Below the pieces are notes generated by a model. That model had not been told where the DNA came from. It was given only the letters and a program-made list of their open reading frames with translations, and ran no database searches. Both the position numbers and the translations under genes were made by a program. DNA of 64,000 nucleotides from Mycolicibacterium cosmeticum (GTDB lineage: Bacteria > Actinomycetota > Actinomycetes > Mycobacteriales > Mycobacteriaceae), in contig NZ_CCBB010000003.1 in assembly GCF_000613185.1 (NCBI RefSeq), forward strand, positions 744,001 to 808,000. The letters run 5' to 3'. Shown piece after piece: positions 59,444-64,000 of this stretch. Each line of letters opens with the position of its first letter. Positions within the stretch are counted from its first letter, which is position 1.

Positions 59444-60030
59444 CCGTGTCGGCCAACGATGTTCAACGCGAACTGACCTTCACCGAAATCGGCCGTGCCG
59501 CCCGCGGCAGCCGGCCCGACGAGGTCGTCGTCGCCATCTCACCGGGCTTCGGAGAGCTGTTCAGCAAGACCATCGTCGACATCCCGCTGTCGGAGGTGAT
59601 CCGTCAGGTGCTGGCGGGTATCGAGGAGCAGGAGGTCGGCGCGCGGGTGATCCGGGTGCGCAACTCCTCCGACCTGGCGGCGATGGCGCACACCGCGGCC
59701 CGGCTGTCCGGGTCGGGCATCGGGATCGGCATCCTGTCGCGGGGCACCTCGATGATCCACCAGCGCGACCTGCCGCGGCTGTCCAGCCTGGAACTGTTCC
59801 CGCAGTGCCCGCTGCTCACCCTGGAGACCTACCGGCGCATCGGCTCCAACGCCGCGCAGTACGCCAAAGGTGAATCCCCGGAACCGGTTCCGACGCTGAA
59901 TGATCAGATGGCCCGCCCGCGTTGGCAGGCCAAGGCCGCGCTGCTGCATCTGAAGGAGACCGAATTGGTGCGCAAGGACGCCAAGCCGGTCGAGGTCATG
60001 CCGGAGTTCTCCGCGGCCGCGGTGGTGTGA
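59440..60030 (+). CDS. pduD: Diol/glycerol dehydratase medium subunit
   Basis: A 196-residue beta subunit. It shows the family segments VVVAISPGFGELFSKTIVDIPL, VGARVIRVRNSSDLAAMAHTAARLSGSGIGIGILSRGTSMIHQRDLPRLSSLELFPQCPLLTLETYRRIGSNAAQYAKGESPEPVP (in pieces: SGIGIGILSRGTS, HQRDLPRLSSLELFPQ). ATG 59440 overlaps the large-subunit stop (ATGA), so the two are made together. With the preceding two genes it forms the (alpha-beta-gamma)2 enzyme. Confidence 0.93.
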   Translation: MTVSANDVQRELTFTEIGRAARGSRPDEVVVAISPGFGELFSKTIVDIPLSEVIRQVLAGIEEQEVGARVIRVRNSSDLAAMAHTAARLSGSGIGIGILSRGTSMIHQRDLPRLSSLELFPQCPLLTLETYRRIGSNAAQYAKGESPEPVPTLNDQMARPRWQAKAALLHLKETELVRKDAKPVEVMPEFSAAAVV

Positions 60031-60043
60031 TTCGGGTTTCGGC

Positions 60044-61915
60044 TTGGGAAACAGCAGCGGTCGACGCACGGTGGTCGGGGTCGACATCGGTAACTCCACC
60101 ACCGAAGCCAGCCTCGCGAAGATCGACGCCGACGGCGGGGCGGTGTTCCTCGGCTCCGCCCTGACCCGCACCACCGGTATCAAGGGCACCGTCAAGAACG
60201 TCGAAGGCGTCGCCAAGGCCGTGGTGTGGTCCCTGCAGCACGCCGGGATCGGCATCGCCGAGCTGGACGTGGTGCTGCTCAACGAGGCGACCCCGGTGAT
60301 CAGCGGGCTGGCCATGGAGACCATCACCGAGACCATCATCACCGAGTCGACGATGATCGGGCATGATCCGCGCACTCCGGGCGGCCGGGGGCTGGGGGTC
60401 GGCACCATCGTCGATTTCGCGGCACTGGCCGAAGCCACGCCGGGCACGCCGCTGATCGTGGTGGTGCCCGCCGATGTCGACTTCGACGTCGTCGCGGCGA
60501 CCATCAACGCGGCGGCGCACCGCGGGGTGGAGGTCAGCGGGGCCATCCTGCGCAACGACGACGCCGTCCTGGTGGCCAACCGACTGGACACCAAGATCCC
60601 CATCATCGACGAGGTGTCGCTCATCGAGGCGGTGCCGCGCGGGATGACCGCCGCCGTCGAGGTGGCCGCACCGGGGCAGTCCATCCGGACCTTGTCGAAC
60701 GCCTATGGGCTGGCGACGATTTTCGGGCTCGACCCCGAGCAGACCAGGGTGGTCTCACCCGTGGCGCGGGCGCTCACCGGCAACCGGTCGGCGGTGGTGG
60801 TCCGCACCCCGTCCGGCGATGTGGCCGACCGGACCATTCCGGCGGGTGCGCTCACGCTGATCGGTGCACGCAAGACCGCGACCGTCGACGTGTCCCGCGG
60901 CGCGGTCGAGGTGATGGCCGAAGTGGAACGCGTCAGCCCGCTGATGGACGTCACGGGCCAGGCCGGGACCAACTCCGGCGGCATGATCGCCAACGTCCGC
61001 CAGAGCATGGCCGACCTGTCCAACCACACGCTGGCCGACGTACACATCCAGGATCTGCTGGCCATCGACACGCTGGTGCCCAAGGAGGTGCGCGGCGGGG
61101 TGGCCGGCGAGGTCGCCCTGGAGAACGCCGTCGCGCTGGCGGCGATGGTGCGTACCAAGGAAAGTGGCATGCAGGCCGTCGCCGACGAGGTGGCCGCGCA
61201 ACTTCGCGGTCTCGGCGCCGAGGCGGTCGAGGTCGTGGTGGGCGGCGTCGAAGCCGAGATGGCGGTGCTCGGCGCGTTGACCACCCCGGGCACCGACAAG
61301 CCACTGGTGGTGCTCGACCTCGGCGGCGGTTCGTCGGATGCCGCGGTGATCCAGACCGACGGGCGCACCGAGGCAACGCATCTGGCGGGTGCGGGGGACC
61401 TGGTCACCAAGCTCATCGACGCCGAGCTGGGCCTGGACAACCTGGAACTGGCCGAACAGATCAAGCGCTGCCCACTGGGCAAGGCGGAGAGTTTCTTCCA
61501 CGTCCGGCTGGAGAACGGGACCGTGCAGTTCTTCGACACGCCGTTGCCCGCCACGGCGTTCGCGCGGGTCGTGACCCTCGGCGACACCGGGATGAGCCCC
61601 ATCCCGACCCGGCATTCGCTGGACCGCATCCGCGGCGTGCGGCGCACCGCCAAGGAACGGGTGTTCGTGGTGAACGCGCTGCGCGCGCTGCGGGGTATCG
61701 CCCCGGGCGGTGATCTGCGCCAGATCGGTTTCGTGGTGTTGCTCGGCGGGTGCGCACTGGATTTCGAGATCCCGCAGCTGATCGCCGACGCGGTCGCTCC
61801 GTACGGAATCGTCTGCGGCACCGGCAATGTGCGCGGTACCGAGGGGCCGCGCAACGCGGTGGCGTCCGGATTGGTGGCGGCATTCGCGGCGTCCTTGGTG
61901 GCCGCCCATGCGTGA
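60044..61915 (+). CDS. pduG: Diol dehydratase reactivase, large subunit
   Basis: A 623-residue ATP-dependent chaperone (DdrA/PduG) that replaces damaged cobalamin on the dehydratase. The actin-like/Hsp70-type ATPase signature is VVGVDIGNSTTEASLAKID at the N-terminus, then VVLDLGGGSSDAAVI around 425 and VLLGGCALDFEIPQ around 570. Family length is about 600-610. The start is taken as TTG 60044 (MGNSSGRRTVVG); no strong Shine-Dalgarno is visible, and a GTG at 60071 could serve. The small reactivase subunit overlaps its end by 8 bp. Confidence 0.92.
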   Translation: MGNSSGRRTVVGVDIGNSTTEASLAKIDADGGAVFLGSALTRTTGIKGTVKNVEGVAKAVVWSLQHAGIGIAELDVVLLNEATPVISGLAMETITETIITESTMIGHDPRTPGGRGLGVGTIVDFAALAEATPGTPLIVVVPADVDFDVVAATINAAAHRGVEVSGAILRNDDAVLVANRLDTKIPIIDEVSLIEAVPRGMTAAVEVAAPGQSIRTLSNAYGLATIFGLDPEQTRVVSPVARALTGNRSAVVVRTPSGDVADRTIPAGALTLIGARKTATVDVSRGAVEVMAEVERVSPLMDVTGQAGTNSGGMIANVRQSMADLSNHTLADVHIQDLLAIDTLVPKEVRGGVAGEVALENAVALAAMVRTKESGMQAVADEVAAQLRGLGAEAVEVVVGGVEAEMAVLGALTTPGTDKPLVVLDLGGGSSDAAVIQTDGRTEATHLAGAGDLVTKLIDAELGLDNLELAEQIKRCPLGKAESFFHVRLENGTVQFFDTPLPATAFARVVTLGDTGMSPIPTRHSLDRIRGVRRTAKERVFVVNALRALRGIAPGGDLRQIGFVVLLGGCALDFEIPQLIADAVAPYGIVCGTGNVRGTEGPRNAVASGLVAAFAASLVAAHA

Positions 61916-62267
61916 GGGTGGCCAGCCCGTTCCGCCGGCGATACTGGTGATCAGTTGCGGTGCACCGGGTCTGGAGGATCACGTGCTCGCCGGGATCGAG
62001 GAGGAGGGTGTCCCGGCGGTGCTGGCGCGGCGGTCGACCGACGAGGACGCGCACACCCTGGCTCGCTCGGCGGCGCTCGAATCGTCGCTGTCCGTCGGCG
62101 TCGGGATCGACGGGCGCGGCGCGGTGAGTGTGCAGCACGAGCAGCTGGCCGGGCCCACCGCAGGCCTGCACGCCGGCCCCGCGGTCAGCTCGGCGGCGGC
62201 GCGCACATTGGGGCACAACGCGGCTCGTATCGTCGTCGGCATCCCGCTGCGTGCGGTGGCCCCATGA
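61908..62267 (+). CDS. pduH: Diol dehydratase reactivase, small subunit
   Basis: A 119-residue partner (DdrB/PduH) of the reactivase, starting at ATG 61908 inside the end of the large-subunit gene. Core: PAILVISCGAPGLEDHVLAGIEEEGVPAVLARRS, a flavodoxin-like beta/alpha pattern shared with the dehydratase beta subunit, and GRGAVSVQHEQLAGP. Position directly after the large reactivase gene supports the call. The following PrpE gene begins at or shortly after its stop. Confidence 0.87.
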   Translation: MREGGQPVPPAILVISCGAPGLEDHVLAGIEEEGVPAVLARRSTDEDAHTLARSAALESSLSVGVGIDGRGAVSVQHEQLAGPTAGLHAGPAVSSAAARTLGHNAARIVVGIPLRAVAP

Positions 62268-62314
62268 CCGTCACAACCCCGCGAACAGTCGAGAACAATG
62301 GAGGTGTGCCCACC

Positions 62315-64000
62315 ATGGGCGATTACCGGGAGCTCTATCAGGCCAGCATCGCCGAGCCTGCCGCCTTCTGGGCGCAGGCCGCCGATGCGGTGACGTGGAG
62401 CCGCACACCCGAGCGCGTGCTCGACGACACCAACCCGCCGTTCTACCGCTGGTTTCCCGACGGTGAGCTGAACACCTGCGTCAACGCCCTGGACCGGCAC
62501 GTGGCCGGTGGCCGCGCCGAGCAGGCGGCGCTGATCTACGACTCCCCGGTCACGGGGACGAAACGCACCTACACCTACCGCGAATTGCTCGACGAGGTGG
62601 CGCGTTTCGCGGGTGTGCTGCACGGGCTCGGCGTGCGCAAGGGCGACCGGGTGGTCATCTACATGCCGATGATCCCGGAGGCGGTCATCGCCATGCTGGC
62701 CTGCGCCCGGATCGGCGCGGTGCACTCGGTGGTGTTCGGCGGGTTCGCCGCCCACGAGCTGGCCGCGCGGATCGACGACGCCCGACCCACGGTCGTGGTC
62801 TCCGCCTCGTGCGGCATCGAACCGTCGCGCACCGTCGCGTACAAGCCGATGCTGGATGCCGCGCTGGAGGCGTCGGCGCATCCGCCCGCGCACTGCGTCA
62901 TCGTGCAGCGCGATCAGGCGCCGTGCGAGCTGGTGGCCGGGCGCGACGTGGACTGGCACGAGGCGATGTTCACCGCCACGGCGCAGGACGCGGTGCCCGT
63001 CGCCGCCACCGACCCGCTGTACGTGCTCTACACCTCGGGCACCACGGGCAAACCCAAGGGTGTGGTGCGCGACAACGGCGGTCACGCGGTGGCCCTGTTG
63101 TGGAGCATGCGCCACATCTACGACGTGGCACCCGGTGAGGTGTTCTGGGCGGCCTCCGACGTCGGCTGGGTGGTCGGGCACTCCTACATCGTCTACGGGC
63201 CGCTGCTGCTGGGCGCCACCACCGTGCTCTACGAGGGCAAACCGGTCGGCACCCCGGACCCCGGCGCGTTCTGGCGGGTGATCGACGAGTACCGGGTGAA
63301 GGTGCTGTTCACCGCGCCGACGGCGATCCGCGCGATCCGCAAGGAAGACCCGGACGGCGCCTACCTGGCGCGTTACGACCTGTCCTCTTTGGCGCACCTG
63401 TTCCTGGCCGGTGAACGACTGGACCCCGACACCTATCACTGGGCGGTGCGCAAGCTCGGCATCCCGGTGGTGGACCACTGGTGGCAGACCGAGACCGGCT
63501 GGGCCATCGCCGCCAACCCCGTCGGGGTGCAGCGCCTGCCGTTCAAGGCGGGCTCACCGACGGTGCCGATGCCCGGATACGACGTGCAGATCCTGACCGC
63601 CGACGGGGTGCCGTGCGGACCGGGGGAGGAGGGCGCGGTCTGCATCCGGATGCCGTTGCCGCCCGGCACGCTGCCCACCCTGTGGGGTGACGACGCCCGC
63701 TACCAGGCCTCCTACCTGAGCGAGTACCCCGGCTACTACCTGACCGGCGACGGCGGCTACCTCGACGAGGACGGTTACCTGTTCGTCATGGGCCGCATCG
63801 ACGACGTGATCAACGTGGCCGGGCACCGGTTCTCCACCGGCGCGATCGAGGCGGTGCTGGCCACGCATCCCTCGGTGGCCGAATGCGCGGTCATCGGGGT
63901 GGCCGACGAGATCAAGGGGCAGGTGCCGCGCGGATTGGTGGTGCTCAAGGCCAACGCGGCGGCGCAGGTGTCGGCCGACACCCTGGCCGGGGAGCTGATC
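62315..64000 (+). CDS. prpE: Propionyl-CoA synthetase (propionate-CoA ligase), truncated by window end
   Basis: Adenylate-forming acyl-CoA synthetase converting propionate, ATP and CoA to propionyl-CoA. The visible 562 residues include the AMP-binding signature YTSGTTGKPKG at 239-249, PMIPEAVIAMLACARIGAVHSVVFGGFAAHELAARIDDA (in pieces), DVGWVVGHSYIVYGPLL and GRIDDVINVAGHRFSTGAIE, as in PrpE/Acs-type enzymes; MGDYRELYQASIAEP is the ACAS_N start. ATG 62315 is chosen for GGAGG at 62300-62304; ATG 62264 would overlap the reactivase stop (ATGA) and add 17 residues. It completes the propanediol route to propionyl-CoA. Confidence 0.92.
   Translation, partial: MGDYRELYQASIAEPAAFWAQAADAVTWSRTPERVLDDTNPPFYRWFPDGELNTCVNALDRHVAGGRAEQAALIYDSPVTGTKRTYTYRELLDEVARFAGVLHGLGVRKGDRVVIYMPMIPEAVIAMLACARIGAVHSVVFGGFAAHELAARIDDARPTVVVSASCGIEPSRTVAYKPMLDAALEASAHPPAHCVIVQRDQAPCELVAGRDVDWHEAMFTATAQDAVPVAATDPLYVLYTSGTTGKPKGVVRDNGGHAVALLWSMRHIYDVAPGEVFWAASDVGWVVGHSYIVYGPLLLGATTVLYEGKPVGTPDPGAFWRVIDEYRVKVLFTAPTAIRAIRKEDPDGAYLARYDLSSLAHLFLAGERLDPDTYHWAVRKLGIPVVDHWWQTETGWAIAANPVGVQRLPFKAGSPTVPMPGYDVQILTADGVPCGPGEEGAVCIRMPLPPGTLPTLWGDDARYQASYLSEYPGYYLTGDGGYLDEDGYLFVMGRIDDVINVAGHRFSTGAIEAVLATHPSVAECAVIGVADEIKGQVPRGLVVLKANAAAQVSADTLAGELI

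Overview
The window is high-GC (mostly C/G in third codon positions) and reads as the chromosome of an environmental, probably rapidly growing, Mycobacterium/Mycolicibacterium. The diagnostic evidence is the block infA-rpmJ-rpsM-rpsK-rpsD-rpoA-rplQ-truA, then secreted cutinases, then a complete ESX-4 type VII secretion locus (eccB4, mycP4, eccD4, eccC4, an eccC4-coupled associated gene, esxU, esxT). This is the M. tuberculosis rpoA/ESX-4 neighbourhood with extra DNA in it. No insertion sequence, tRNA, rRNA or CRISPR array was recognised.

Layout. 1-2330: sugar-acid catabolism (MFS transporter, KDPG-type aldolase, divergent DeoR regulator). 2349-5116: GAF histidine kinase and LuxR-type response regulator, then a degenerate HAD protein. 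5113-8735: valine/isobutyrate catabolism (mmsB, fadE9, mmsA). 8835-11751: MarR/GbsR-type regulator divergent from a three-gene ABC exporter. 11771-13490: two tandem F420-type LLM oxidoreductases. 13551-16743: a cyclic-nucleotide-domain histidine kinase paired with a response regulator fused to a thioredoxin-reductase-like flavoprotein lacking the CxxC. 16744-21748: translation/transcription core. 21741-24993: four cutinase-like hydrolases and one small exported protein. 25009-26651: DMT transporter divergent from a CGNR zinc-finger regulator. 26621-33728 (minus strand): eight overlapping genes combining a GGPP-type prenyl synthase, a large FAD oxidoreductase, a CrtC/AttH-like protein, an SCP2-like protein, two small unknowns, a proline-rich repeat protein and a protein that looks like an HK97-fold (encapsulin-like) shell protein. 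33801-38114: a giant AAA-ATPase/GAF/class III cyclase. 38357-47845: ESX-4. 48021-64000: a glycerol/1,2-propanediol island (GAF activator, aldehyde dehydrogenase, DUF779, glpK, PduO-C/HbpS-like protein, aquaglyceroporin, cobA, LuxR-type pseudo-receiver regulator, FhuF-like protein, B12-dependent diol dehydratase in the order small-large-medium, its two-part reactivase, and prpE running off the end).

The best candidate for an undescribed system is the eight-gene operon at 26621-33728: isoprenoid-processing enzymes translationally coupled to a putative capsid-like protein and a protein carrying two copies of a 15-residue LQAWRxYLEQ motif, which together suggest a terpenoid-processing nanocompartment. 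The second is a direct-repeat operator TGCAAC-N5-TGCAAC found in front of three transcription units of the propanediol island (49315, 56260 and 57168), which defines a putative regulon.

How the propanediol genes should work together (inference): GlpF-like uptake, GlpK for glycerol, diol dehydratase to convert propanediol to propionaldehyde, its reactivase and CobA to maintain the cobalamin enzyme, aldehyde dehydrogenase to propionate, and PrpE to propionyl-CoA. No microcompartment shell genes are in the window. Assignments rest on reading motifs and family knowledge; no database search was made.
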